Notes under the pieces: generated by a model
Seen by the model: the letters and a program-made list of their open reading frames with translations, nothing else
Told to the model about the DNA's origin: nothing
Database searches by the model: none
Shown: in pieces, positions 46,353 to 58,610 of the stretch
Position numbering within the stretch: the first letter of the stretch is position 1
Layout of the letters: every line of letters begins with the position of its first letter
Position numbers and translations under genes: made by a program
NCBI GenBank assembly: GCA_014964245.1
Contig: JACVYH010000003.1
Coordinates: 2,108,001 to 2,172,000 of the forward strand
Direction of reading: 5' to 3'
DNA from: Nannizziopsis barbatae
Taxonomy: Eukaryota; Ascomycota; Eurotiomycetes; Onygenales; Nannizziopsiaceae
Length of the DNA stretch: 64,000 bases

Positions 46353-46370
46353 ACTAGTCAATTGACTAGT
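46353..46370. repeat. 18-bp perfect palindrome
   Basis: ACTAGTCAATTGACTAGT reads identically on both strands. It lies about 320 bp upstream of the GT69 start. Confidence 0.8.
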
Positions 46371-46693
46371 GGAGGGACAACGGAGTAATCAATCAAATGA
46401 GAAAAGGAGAGAAAGTGATGATCATGATCAAACACGAGAGTTAAGTTAACTAACTAACAGTTGGACAGCCCGATGAGTTGGTTCAAATGTCTTTGTTGGT
46501 GAAACCCTTTTATTTCCCTCAACTTGCATACTTTTTCAGCTGTCATAATATTCCCGTCTCTGTACCTTACTCGAACCTCAAGTTTCTCATCATGTCCCAT
46601 CTCTTCTCCACTCACCAAGCGTCTGCTCCATGATTCAGTGAAGCTTACGGAGCACAGAGAGTACGTTGTTGCTCCTCTGCTCATCGTGGAAAA

Positions 46694-48372
46694 ATGCCCT
46701 ACTCCTCCTCATCCTCCTTTGAGCTGCACTCTCGGCCCTCTATAAGTCTCTCAGACTCCGGCGGTCTCGATGACCGACTCGCCCTCCTCCCAAAGTCCCC
46801 AGCCGTTTCCGAATTCGATCATACATTGCCCGGAGCTACGCGTAGGAGATCATGGACTGGATACTACCTCAAGAACGGACAATGGTTATTCTCTTCTATA
46901 GAAAGACCCTTCCGGACGCGGTGGGCCGGATCGAAGAGATCCAGCCTGCGGCGAACTCTCAGAGTTACACTAGTGCTCATAGGGACCTTTATCCTCATCT
47001 CCGCTATGGAAGCATTGCTATTCCCCTCCCACCAGACCCCACCAAAGCACTATCTCGAGCTGCAGCGGCAAATCCGCCAATCGACTCACTCAGGAAGAGG
47101 CAATCCAAACAACGAGAAGATATTCATCGCCGCGAATATTATCAACGAGAAGTTGATCCGCGGCGCCTGGGGGAAATCGGTGCTGGAATTGATTGATATT
47201 CTCGGAGAAGACAATGTTTTTGTGAGCATATATGAGAATGACAGTGGGTCAGGGACCCAAGCGGCCCTACGAGAGCTTCAAACAAAGCTTCCCTGTAAGT
47301 ATATCCTTCGCCATTGACGCAAGCGCCGTTGCGTTCGCAATACCTTATTTGGAACAACTTTGGGTAACACAGGGTACACACAGGCAATTCATCAGTCGTC
47401 ACCGGGGATCACTTATACTTATCCGAAGTGCCTAAGATAACAATGCCTTCTGGCGAGACAAGAACAAAGCGTATTGCATATCTAGCAGAGGTTCGAAACC
47501 GTGCTCTCAGACCGTTGGACCACACATATAGACCGCACGCAGATCAGGAGGGTTTTAAACATACCAATATGAAATTCGATCGGGTCCTGTTTCTAAATGA
47601 TATTTTCTTCTCGGCTGCCGACGCTGCGCAGCTACTATTCTCAACAAACAACGATAAATACCGTGCCGCATGCGCCATTGATTTCGTTTCCAATGTCATG
47701 TTCTATGACACATTTGTCGTCCGAGACACTGAGGGATATGGGATGGGTCTCATGTTCTATCCGTGGTTTGCTCCCATCGGCAATGCACGCAGCCGAAATG
47801 CGGTTCTTTCCGGAACGGACGCCGTCCCTGTTCGCAGCTGCTGGGGCGGCATGACCGCCTTTGATGCCCAGCAGTTCCAGAACATGTCAAACACCTATTC
47901 TCCCAGTTTGAAATCCCGCTTTCGGTACGAACCCGAGCTGTACTGGGAAGGCGCTGAGTGCTGTCTGATCTTTGCAGATCTGGAGGATGCCTATGGCGAG
48001 TCCAATCATGAAGAAGGTTCGGGTGTGTTTGTCAACCCGTATATCAGGGTCGCTTATACCCAGCACTCGTGGAGTTGGCTGCCCTTTTTCCAGAGATATG
48101 AGCGCATTTTCCACAACTTGCAATATATCGTGAGTAAGATTGGATACCCGGAATATAATCCTCGTCGCACTTCTGTATCGGGCGAGTTAGTGAAGGAGAA
48201 GGTGTGGATCAAAGACGAAGAAGGGTCTGGAGGATCGTATCAGATGCTCGAAAGAAAAGCCGCACCAGGAGGCTTCTGCGGCCAGAGACGGATGTTCTTG
48301 ATGAAGCGTGATTTAGAAAAGGCAAACAAAAGCGGTGGAAAGAATTGGGAAAAAGCACCAGTGCCATGGTGA
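46694..48372 (+). CDS. GT69 glycosyltransferase (Cap59/Cmt1 alpha-1,3-mannosyltransferase family)
   Basis: Two exons, 529 aa: 46694-47294 and 47384-48372. The N-terminus is cytosolic and Ser-rich, then a single membrane anchor (LVLIGTFILISAMEALLF, near residue 100), a type II Golgi topology. The lumenal domain carries the family blocks: IFIAANIINEKLIRGAWGKS, LGEDNVFVSIYENDSG, FDRVLFLNDIFFSAADAAQL (putative nucleotide-sugar/metal site), CAIDFVSNVMFYDTFVVRDT, PVRSCWGGMTAFDA and AECCLIFADLEDA. Cryptococcal Cap59 and Cmt1 act on capsule mannan; in ascomycetes related proteins are linked to cell-wall or glycolipid mannosylation. The acceptor here is unknown. The intron acceptor was chosen by frame (CNSSVVTGDHLYLSE). 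Confidence 0.93.
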
Positions 48373-50721
48373 GATTTTCCTATTAGATCCTATTAGATCA
48401 GATTGGCGTTTTGGGTCCCAATTGTGGAGGAAGGTTTTGGATTGGCCCTCTGTGTGAGGTATGCCTCGGGCATATCATTTTTAACGACTGATGACAAGAC
48501 TTGAGAATTTTTGCCCTGCGACACGTATGGTCGCGCGGTATTCATCTAGCATCATACCCTTACTTACTACTAATACCTGGGTAAATGGCATAGTTCTGGA
48601 GTTTCCTTTTTTGAGAATTAGAGTCGCTCGGTTCAAACAACCATAAACTTTTTTTTGTATCAGCAAAGACCGAGCTCCAGTGAAATATCTTTTTCTTAAT
48701 CCGAGGTTGCCATTGAGTCGCGAGTCTCCGTACCACCTTGGCATTCCTTGTCTCGGAAGTCAGTGGAAGCCAAAAGTGACATTCAAACGTTTTCCTGATG
48801 ACAGGACCCAGTTGTAAGAGATCAAGCGAGACAAGCGATCGAAAACTTTCGATCTGTTTGGATCGGACTGAAGCAATCAATGTCAGCAAACAGGTCACCA
48901 ACCGGATCTTAAAGAGCAGTTGGAGGTTTCAAATGGAGTCTAGCCCATGGCTGGCTTTTTCCATTTTGTCAGGTGTTCATCCTTTTTTCCAAGTCACTGA
49001 GAGAGAAGAAGGATCGTCAAGATGAGATGGATTGAAAGAAATTCCTATGATTCCCAAAGGAGTATTCAGCAAACACTCCCGCGGTTCAGGCACGATTTTC
49101 AACAATGCCCGAAGCAAGCAGAACCGATGAGCGTTTGCACCTCCCGCTATCGAAGGATTTGCCATGACCCGAACTCCATCGTGGAGACGAAAAGAGACCC
49201 AGCGAGCCACAGGCGTCATTCTCATGTAGCATAATTTGACAAGGTACCCAATAACACCGCGAATTCAAGAAGGGGAGGGATATGTGCCTGCATATGTACG
49301 AATTCATGCTGATTTCTTCCTGGACTGAAGAACCCACATGCAGCCCACAAGGCTGATGCCACATGGGAAAGGCCGGCATCGCGGTCGCCACAAATAATAT
49401 GAGTCCTAACGAGCGCCGAGCGGGTCAAACGGTGGCACTAAAAATAGTTCCAGCCACTGCGTTACTGTCGCATCCGGGAATTAAAAATCGATAATAAAGC
49501 GAAAAAGGCCTTCGTACTAAGGGTGACAGGCAAAAAAAAAAAAAAAAGATAATAATAATAAAGAAAAATTGTGGAATCCCCTTGTTGTCTGAGCTTGAAG
49601 AGTGGTTCAGACCGGTTCGGGGAGGGTTTCACATCCAACTGGGATTTTTCCTCTCCAGGGCATCGGGAGTTGGAAGTTCCATTCCATTTTGGCCCTGTTG
49701 GAACACTCCCACAAAGCCGACCAAATAATGGAAGACGCCTGGAGTTTTTCTGGAACACTCGCTGTAACTCTCAGGGGCACCGGTTATGTCATGTTAGGAG
49801 TGCGAAATATAAAAAGCAATCTCTGAAACACGGGGTGTGCGGCATCAGGCTCCTTTCAAGATGGATTGGCGGGCACTGATTTGATCCGCCAATTCCGCCT
49901 GGAGTTCGCGGTTCGCATTCTCTCAAGATTGACTGGTTGAACGGCGTGGGATCAAACTTCAAAGGGCTGAACAAGCCCAAGCCAGCCTTCTTCGATGGAT
50001 CCACTAGCTCGCGGTCGTGCCTTAAGAAGTTAAGCGACGTTGAGGGATGCCAGATATGGATATTGAATTAATTTGGCAATAAAGCGAACAAACGCATCTG
50101 GACTCTGGAGGGAAGATATACTCCGGCAGGATGGAATGAGGAATCGCCGACATGTAAATAATCCCTTTCTTCTCCTTTCTCTACTCCGTAGATTGCAATT
50201 CATCTTGTCATGACGGAGTATTACGCAGTCATAGTCTCTGGGATATCGCGCTAAACAAGACGCTAATAAGTTAAGAAAGACATTTCCATCTCATTCTCAT
50301 CATCATTTTTTGATCAAGTGACAGGTTCCGGGTAAGTCACTGACTCACTGACGCCCTTTCTGATTGCCAGGATTCCAAGCATCAATTTCGCCAATTTTCT
50401 TTTTTTTTGTTTTTTTTTTCCCCTTCTGTTTTCGCCCCTCCCGCAATAGTTACTCGCTCACCGCCATCACGTCAACCACTAGTTTGGGGACTAAACACAG
50501 CGATCATCAATCACACGCCTCTTCTCTCCCCCCAAACAATTATTATTACTCTTTTATTATCACTCTATTCTTTTTTTCTCCATTGTTTCATTCTTAGTGC
50601 CTTTCTTAGCCTCTCGACAATACGGAGTAAGCAACGGATTTCTCCGTGACTCCAGACTTTATATACCTTTTAGCTGCCGCCCGCCCCAGGCAATCCTTCT
50701 TCTTCTCCTTTCCCTCCCACC
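48373..50721. other. 2.3 kb intergenic region
   Basis: No supported gene. Contains a 16-nt A run with adjoining ATA repeats at 49532-49560, T-rich tracts near 50400, and TACTCCGTA/TACGGAGTA motifs at 50182 and 50621 in the promoter of the phosducin gene. Confidence 0.5.
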
Positions 50722-51760
50722 ATGTCAACTGCCCAAGACGAAGTGGACCGTCTCTTCCAGAGCCAAGAAGAAAAGTCGACCTGTCATCCTGAAGACAAAT
50801 CAGAGCCTCATTATAATAAAGAAGATTCTCGCTCCGAGGACGACGACGAGAAGTACTATACCGAAAAGAGACGTACCCTGAGATATTTCCCCGCCCACTC
50901 CGACGACGACGACGACTACGACTACGACGATAGTGAAGGAGAGCACAACCATACTCGTGCCAACATGCTCGCCTCCAAACCTCAACCATACCAAGTCCCC
51001 ACGACGCTATTCGACGCGAATACCGGCCCAAAGGGTGTTATTGCCGATGCACAATCCTTCGAACGCGCAAAGAAGCGGTCTTTCCGCCGGACCTTGATGA
51101 CAGCTGCTGGGTTCGACTATTCTCAGTCCTACCAGAAGTCAGAAAGATCCGTCTCGCCCAATTCTCGGAACGGAGACGAAAGTGACGACGACCGGTTCAT
51201 GCGAGAATGGCGGGAATCACGTGTGCGCGAGTTGCAAAAGAAGACTACACGTCGGTCCAGCCCGAGTAAAAGGAGATACGGCTCTTTTGATACGGTAGAT
51301 GCGGATGGGTACCTTGATGCCGTGGAGAAGGTCACGTCTGATGTGGTGGTTGTTGTATGCATATATGATCCTGAGGTATGTTGTGAATTCTATGCAATTG
51401 GCTCCATACAACGGCACAATGATTGTGATGGATAGCTAACAGATAATCCCTGTCTATAGTCATCAGAAAGTTCGATTGTTGAAGATGGTCTCAGTTCACT
51501 TGCGCGCAAGCATCCTACCACACGATTCATCAAGCTACACCACGAGATCGCCGAAATGGACGATGTCGGGACTCCAGCCATCCTTGCATACCGGGGCGGA
51601 GACGTCTTCGCAACAATCGTTGACATCCTTAATCAGCTCCCAGACGGGCGAGGTTGCAGTGCATCAAGTCTTGAAGCACTTCTAATGCAGTATGTTCCTG
51701 GATCCTGGCCATGAAATACGAGTCAGAGCTAACAATCCCTTTAGGCACCGAGTGCTATAA
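50722..51760 (+). CDS. phnA: Phosducin-like protein (PhLP1/PhnA type)
   Basis: Three exons, 299 aa: 50722-51375, 51460-51689, 51745-51760. The final exon is 16 nt (HRVL stop plus one base). The N-terminus starts MSTAQDEVDRLFQ and holds an acidic poly-Asp stretch. A conserved helix region follows (GPKGVIADAQSFERAKKRSF), then the thioredoxin-like domain (DADGYLDAVEKV, VVVVVCIYDPE, FIKLHHEIAEMDDVGTPAIL, YRGGDVFATIVDI). Phosducin-like proteins help CCT fold G-beta and assemble G-beta-gamma; A. nidulans phnA mutants resemble sfaD mutants. The G-beta gene lies 7.8 kb upstream. Kozak context CACC-ATG is good. Confidence 0.93.
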
Positions 51761-52289
51761 TAATCTACGAATTCTGTTCTGTTTGGTCGTCTTTAGAATT
51801 TTTTCCGAATGTTAGCAATCACATCGTCTCCTTTTTTCAATACCCCATGAAGCTGCTGGATTCAGCGATAGCATATCACTGCGGCAGTTGATTTTTCTTC
51901 TCACTTTTGGAACTCCATTTTTTTCGGCATCTTTTCTGGAGTTCTATTGCATTGGAGTGGCATGCTTGACGAATTTTTGGCAACCTTACTACTAATTAAA
52001 TTTACGATTATGGCGCTACGTTCAATGCAGGTCTACTCCTGCTCCCCTTTACTCATGTACTATAGCTTCTACTTCCAAATGACAAATCTTTGTCCAATAC
52101 TCACCTTATTAGTGAGAATTTTGCTGTTTCGTTTACATGATTTCTAGGAAGCGGGGAGGTCTAGAGCTTCAATCCTTCAAAAGTTCAGGGGTGGACGAAA
52201 TCCATTTATAGTAACCGTTGCAGTTGCCGAGCAGTAAACAAGGAAGGCAACGCCTTAATTCCACGCTAGATATATTGTCTAGGTTTAGT
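51761..52289. other. Convergent 3' spacer
   Basis: T-rich 3' flanks of phnA and rcm1; no gene. Confidence 0.55.
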
Positions 52290-54011
52290 CTACTCTTCCT
52301 CACTATCGAAGCCTTCCCAAGGCTCTTCAGACACGTCGCCAGACTCAAGATCATTGGATGTACTCGAGTCACTCTGATTCCTTACGAATCCGGCCACGAA
52401 AAAGCCACCAGTTCCCTCCGCGTCTCCCGCAGAACATCTCAGGCATGCCTCGCTTTCCATATCTGATAAATCCCACGGCTCCTCTCCTTCAATCGGTATG
52501 TGCTCGCGTGACAAATGACCTCGATGGGGCCAAATCTTAAGTCCCTCGGGCTGCTTCGTCCTTGGCAAAATCCTCCACGCGCGTCTCTGGGCTATGTCGG
52601 ACTTCAGGACACGAGAGACCACGTTTTCATTCTCTTGCGCGTGAATTGAACAGGTGCTGTAGGCGATTTTGGTCGCCGAGGGAAACTTAAATGCATGCTC
52701 GACGATTTGGGCTTGTAGATTTGAGAGCTTTATCAGGCGAGTAATATCGAATTCCTCACCGGCGGTCTCGTTTTCATTATCTTGTGGGGTAACCTCCGCA
52801 ACCGGAGATATGGAAATACCCGGTTTCCGCTTTCTTTTCCGACTCTTATTTTCACTCTTGGTAGAACCATGATTCTTAGAAGGACACTCTGGCAAGATAA
52901 GCCGGGGAACGTCCTCGCGTTTCACGATACCACTCCCTGAGCAACTTGGGTCTAGGAGAAGACCCGTGACATCTTTGAATCTGGGGTCATAGGGATCTAT
53001 TGCCAGAAAATCCTGGCCTGCTAGGACAGTGACCCGATTTTCTACACCGGCAACACCAACCATTTTTATGAGGGTTTTCGACCGGGTAGGCGAAGCATCT
53101 AGGGAATATATAATGGATTTTTTCTGGCGAGCCCTAGAAAGTAGCGACGCTAGGTGCGTGGTTTTGTTTCCCGGCGCGGCACATCCGTCGATCAAGTCTC
53201 CCTGCCATTCAACTGCATTGTCTCCAAGTAGCAAATATGCTGGAAAGCAAGAGGCCTTATCTTGAAGAATTATTCTCCCTTCTTTGTATGCCGAGGTAGT
53301 AAGAAGACCTGAATCTGGCGGAATGGCAATGAGATCGGGGATATTTTTGTCGAGAAAGTACTTTTTGTCCTTGCAAACCGAGAGTTCTCTTAAGGATGTG
53401 ACCGAAGAATAAGCCTTGAAGGTGGTTTCTAACTCTCTTTTCAATGTCGAACGAGCATTATTGATGCGGACCCATCGAATATTGGAGGCTATATCATCCT
53501 CTAGTCTCCCCTCGGCAGCTGCGGCAGCTATCGATGAACGTAATTGTTCAATGGTTGCGCATCCTCGACGTACTCGAACCTTAGTGAGCTCTGCGCTCAA
53601 CCGCGTTTTATGCCGTTCGATAGCGGCACGAAGAGGGTGGTTCGCAGGAGCTGCGACGCCTTTCTTGGATAGTAGGAGATCATGAACCAGGAGAAGTGAA
53701 AGAAGAGGCGTAAGCTATTTTACTGCGAAAAACTCACGCCGGTTAACTGGTTGTCGGACTTCGCTCGGTTTGGTACACGACGAAAAGCGATTCAATAGCG
53801 CGAGAATACATACCTTAGGTTCCTGAGACAAAATACCGGAGTTCTCGATAACATCTTTAAGAATTACGTTCCATTTCGTAACTTCTGTGATCAAAGCATA
53901 GATTTGAGGCGGAGACGATTTACGGTGTGCATTATATATCCGGGACTTCAATGAGCCGCCAGTATCTGGCGCAGCATCAAGAATAGAGACTGCATCAAAA
54001 TATAGTGACAT
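52290..54011 (-). CDS. rcm1: 25S rRNA (cytosine-5) methyltransferase Rcm1/NSUN5
   Basis: Two exons, 540 aa: 54011-53814 and 53714-52290. The start is MSLYFDAVSILDA; the acceptor TAG before LTPLLSLLLVHDLLLSKKG restores the family sequence. A NOL1/NOP2/Sun catalytic domain has GDLIDGCAAPGNKTTHLASL (SAM site), YSLDASPTRSKTLIKM, LLLDPSCSGSGIVKREDVPR (motif IV Cys) and IAYSTCSIHAQENENVV (motif VI catalytic Cys). It methylates a conserved cytosine of large-subunit rRNA in the nucleolus. A basic insertion (SKNHGSTKSENKSRKRKRKP) separates motifs IV and VI. The C-terminus is acidic (EEPWEGFDSEEE). Confidence 0.94.
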
Positions 54012-56149
54012 TGCAAGCTCCGATCCTCGGAAAAGAAGAGGGTAGATTTACATGTAGCAGTGTTTGATAGTCGCGATGAGGAAGTTGATGGTTGAAAGTT
54101 TGATAAACTCTAATACGGAGTACTCCATACGCGACTATCTTATCAGATTGCATCACGTGAGAAACCAGGGTCAATTGATTGATTAGTCATCATCTTTTGA
54201 AGTCCTCCCGAGTCTTTTCCAATTCTGAAATTTTTCTGGCCCAGGAAGCTGGGAAGTTGGAACACTATTATCACGGCCAAGCGGGCTTTAAGCTCCGGTT
54301 CCTTGTGAACTTCTAAGCCCAGCAGCACATGGAAAGCTCCGAGGAGTTGTAGGGTTGGGATACGAACCATTGGAAACCATTGATGAGGACGCCCTATGCC
54401 TAACCGTTTTCTGTCTATTTTTTATCCAACTTTCGAGCTCTCACGCTACACTTGCAGCCTGCAATGCAGTATTCCACAAACGGCCACGTACTCTGGACAT
54501 ACGTGTGTGTTTAATCGTCATCAGGAACCCTCCATAAATCGATCTGCTAGTCTCACAATCAACCAGCAAAACCGCGAGCTCCAGGCCTTCCAATTTTACT
54601 CGAGGAGCCCCAGGGCAGGTGGACCAGCTCTATGCGCGCTTACCTAATAATCGATTTCAGGGTGAGTCAGTCACAAGACCCCGTTCTTATTTTTAACTTC
54701 GTGGTTCCGTCCGGTCGGCTGCGGGTTCCGTGCTTCATATTCAAACAACCCGCGAATAGTCAGGAGAAGCTTCAATATATCAAACAGATATTCAATAACT
54801 TATTATTGTTGCTATCAAGAAGTAGGTAAACTCATCAGATGATCCAACTGAACCATCACACCATTGAGGACATCTTTTGGAGTGGTTTCTTCGCGAGGTC
54901 CTTCTTTGGGAATTGCGGTGGAGCATGATTTCACATGGAAATCCGTAAGGATTCCACAGCAGCAAAAATATGGACCGGACTGTGCCACTGGCTGTCCAGA
55001 GCACTCGCGATTCTTTATCCATACCCTTGACCCAAAAGCGGCGCTAAACTAGCAGAAACAAAATGTTTTACATTCTACTCCTGACTATTGAGAGACAAAA
55101 CTGCCAACCGGGCTTTCGTATGGAAAACCCGACCAGCTATGCTCTCTCACGGATCAGCACATATCTACTTTGGACGGAATCCCGACTCCGTCCATCGCCG
55201 ATTAGGAGAAAGAGCAATTAAAACCTCTTGACGGAGTATGCAAAGCGCATACTTGCGATACCGCGAACCTGCACCTACCCGATGGCACATGCTGCTCAGA
55301 GTTGCATTTCTTCTGATTGTTTGCTTTTTCCGGAATGGAAACTCCCGCATTTTTGCAAAAATGCTTTGCTGTTTGCACAAACCTCTTAGCTCCTTAGAGG
55401 ATGGACCTTCTCCACCAGATGTAAGGGTTTTCCATGCTCAGCCAGAGCTATCGTCCAATGGCATTGAATTCCCCCTTTTCTTGTTTCTCTTCGCCGATGA
55501 TCAGAAGCTCTTATCCAAATCCACTTGCCGCAGGCTACAGGAGCATGTGTCCGGCACTACGTGCCAAGTTGAGCGGACAATGTGCCTTAATTATACTAAA
55601 TATCCACTGATAAACACACTCCTGCATAAGTGCCGAGGGATTGGCGCTGGAGACCAATGGGAAGCGCACCGGAGTCAGACTTGTTGGGTGAAGCATGTCC
55701 AAGTCCTCGGACGATGTCACTAAACTATTGCTATTGCGATAAGCTTGTTGCTCGTCACGCAACAATCAAATGCTACATACCATGATGGGCCATCGGCCCA
55801 TGGCCTAGGGGCTATGACTACCGCCGTGCTAAGGGCGCACTGCGTTTCGTTCAAGCTAGACTGGGTGCACGGGCCGTGGGTCAGCTGGCCGGAGTCGATC
55901 GTCCGGTTGAAAAGTGCTAGGAGAAACGAAACAAACGAAATGCCCTTGGCCGTTCACAGGGCGAGACTGGGGCCATCCTGCCATATCGGAATCCGGGTTC
56001 TCATGGGGATTGGTATATAACCTCTATCCCGCGCCCATTTCCGGCGGTCTTTTCTCTTCTCTTTCTAAGCTGCATCAGCCCAGTCATTCTTTTTTTTTCT
56101 TTTGGTTTAACAGTCACTCTTTTTCTGTTAACTCAATTGCTGTTTGAAC
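54012..56149. other. 2.1 kb intergenic region
   Basis: Between divergent rcm1 and the secreted-protein gene. A TACGGAGTA motif sits at 54114, about 100 bp upstream of rcm1. A 161-codon frame at 55238-55723 has no recognisable domain and is not called. Confidence 0.45.
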
Positions 56150-58610
56150 ATGCGGTCCTTCGCTTATACCGCCCTTGTGGCAGCGTTGACCGCTGTCACA
56201 GCTGCCGTTCCTTACCCTGGTGCACCAAAGCTCAATCGAAGAGATGCATTCGACGACCCCCTAACTTCTAATATGATGCATCCGATCCGGATGCGAGACT
56301 TCATGCCAGAGAACCCACTTTCCAAACGTACCCTCGACCTCGAGAACTTGGCGCCATCGCCAGTAGCTAGCTTGCTCTTCGGTGGCCTTTCTGGTGAAGG
56401 TATTGACGACTCCTTATTGCATCGTTTCGACGAATTACTTACGCTTTAATCTAGGCCATGGCAAGCTTTTCCTAGCAAACATGACAATGCAAGCTGACAA
56501 GGACTGTCCAATTGTGAATATGGAGAATTTCGAAGGGTTGACCAGCAAGGTTGACTGCCAGGGAGATGATGGACAAATGTCTCTAACATTCAAAGATAAA
56601 CAAGCATTTCAATACGCACTTCAAAAGTGGTCATTCATCAATGACAACCCGAAAGCTCATTTCCTGTTGATTACCAACCACAAAGGATGCGGCAACCAAG
56701 GACAGCGTCAGAACTATATGTTAGTAGTAGTCAAAAGGATTGGAATGCAGTACCAATGCTAATTATACCCAGGATCGATAAAGTGACCTCTGTTGAATCT
56801 CAATTCGAAGTCATTTTCGCCGCGCAAGCAGTCAACTGGAAGAAGTCCGTTGGCAACTTCGACATGCAGTTCGGTCAATACCATCTCCCTCGTCAATCTC
56901 TCATCAATCTCCAGGCAAACGGTGTCATTGGGTGGATTGGAAAGGCCTTTGAGGATTTCAAGAACGGAGCTGATGCATTCTTCAAGAATGGGCTCGAAGG
57001 CATTGTGGACATTATCGAGGACGGTAACGCAGATATTTCTCTGCCAATCACCATTCCCATGAACATTTTCAAGCCAGGCCACTCCATCAGCATTGTTAAG
57101 ACGACCGAAGTTGATCTCTTCTGCAAGAATTGCTATGTTGCAGGAAAGTTTCTTTCTACTGGTACACTGAAGGTTGTCAACTACTTGCCAGTTGACCTCC
57201 GACTCGATATGGAGATCAAGGACTGGAGCTCAGCTGCCGAATTCCAATTTGATCTGTTCAATGTCAAGAAGCACTTCACATATGACCAGGAAATTTTCTC
57301 TATGATCATCCCGTATACCGGCTTTGAAATTCCCGGCGTACTCTCTCTCGGTTGCAAGGTCGGCCTCTCCATTGCTGGAACAATTGACTTTTTCGGCGAT
57401 GCTACTATCAACTTCGGTCTCACCACTCTCCTTCCAAACGGCGGCAAGCTCTCCTTCGTGCTCATTGGAAGTGGCCAATCCGGCCTCACCGGTCTCAATG
57501 ATATTACTGCCCACCCATATGTCACCTTTACCAAGGGCAACATCACTCTTAACTCCACCACCATCCCCAAGCCCCGTCTTACATGCGCCGCCACTATTCT
57601 TGGAACCATCGGTGCTGAGGCCGGTGTTCAATTCGGTATTCCAATTGACCTCGATGTCAGCACTGGAAACAGTAAGTTCAATCACGCTACTCATTGAAAA
57701 CTGATTTGGCTAATTCACGGTTTTCTATTTTCAGAGCCCGGAGGTTGGTGTGCGGGTAACCCTATCACCACCGGTGTGACTATCCGCGCTGGTTTTGGCT
57801 TCCAAGTGACCATTGGTATCTGGCAAGCTGGCATGAAACCTCTCTTCACCATCCCGATCATTGTAAGACCATTCCTAATATCCCAACTTCCAGATAACTG
57901 ACTTTGTTTGTGCAGAACTTCCCCATCAAATTCCCTGGTCTCTGCTTGCCCCTCCGTGGACTCGAGCCATATCCAACTGGCATTCAAGGACCTACGCCAA
58001 CCCAGACTGCCACCATTGGCCTTCCTCCCACCAGCGCTACCGCTACTCCTACTGTAACTGGTAGCTACCCCGGTGTTCCCGGTGGTAACGGAACCATCCC
58101 CGGCACCCCTGGCACCCCCGGTTGCCAGCCCGGAAAACCTGGTTGCCCACCCAGCGGTGGTCAGCCTGGCAACCCCGGTAATGGCTCTCCTGGTGCACCC
58201 GGCAACGGAACTACTCCTGGCACCCCTGGAACACCTGGCTGCGAGCCCGGCAAACCTGGTTGCCCACCCAGCGGTGGCCAGCCTGGCAACCCCGGCAGCG
58301 GACAGCCCGGTCAACCCGGCAATGGCTACCCTGGCGCACCTGGTAATGGAACTACCCCCGGCAGCCCAGGCACCCCCGGCTGCGAGCCCGGAAAACCTGG
58401 TTGCCCACCTAGCGGTGGTCAACCCGGAAACGGTCAACCCGGCAATGGACAACCAGGCAACGGCCAGCCCGGAAAGCCTGGCAGTGGTCAGCCTGGCAAA
58501 CCTGGATCAGGTGAGTCCTCTTCATCTCAATTCATTCAGAAGCATTGTGCTAATCGTATAATCTAGGTGTCTGCATCCCCAAGAAGAAGAAGAGAACCAG
58601 TTCCATTTAA
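56150..58610 (+). CDS. Secreted protein with collagen-like Pro/Gly-rich C-terminal repeats
   Basis: Six exons, 726 aa: 56150-56399, 56455-56719, 56773-57671, 57735-57862, 57916-58510, 58567-58610; phases close. The signal peptide is MRSFAYTALVAALTAVTAA; LNRR and LSKR are possible Kex2-type sites. Two globular regions follow: the first (TMQADKDCPIVNMENFEGLT ... SLTFKDKQAFQYALQKW) and the second (FEVIFAAQAVNWKKSVGNFD through GWCAGNPITTGVTI) resemble the paired DUF7029/DUF7223 layout of many fungal secreted or wall proteins; that assignment is from memory. From about residue 560 the chain is PG/GN repeats with three copies of a module like CEPGKPGCPPSGGQPGNPG. The end is basic (KKKKRTSSI), and no GPI site is evident. 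Likely a wall or matrix protein of unknown role. Confidence 0.85.
58080..58505 (+). repeat. Collagen-like GXX coding repeat
   Basis: Tandem codons for PGNG, PGTP and PGKP units, including three copies of a Cys-containing module of about 40 residues starting near 58120, 58240 and 58380. It is inside exon 5 of the secreted-protein gene. Confidence 0.85.

Larger units (their letters stand above)
42963..46693. other. 3.7 kb gene-poor region between G-beta and GT69
   Basis: T/C-rich 3' flank (43440-44190 especially). Frames up to about 200 codons at 43.5-44.5 kb are low-complexity Phe/Ser/Leu strings from the T/C bias and are not supported as genes. A perfect palindrome lies at 46353-46370 and an inverted CCAAT pair at 45763-45774. 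Confidence 0.5.

Noticed and set aside
50010..50060. CTTAAGAAGTTAAGC segment resembling 5S rRNA
   Set aside because: The surrounding sequence does not match the conserved 5S helices or length.
55238..55723. 161-codon ORF with several cysteines
   Set aside because: No recognisable family, no support for expression, and chance ORFs of this size occur elsewhere in the window.
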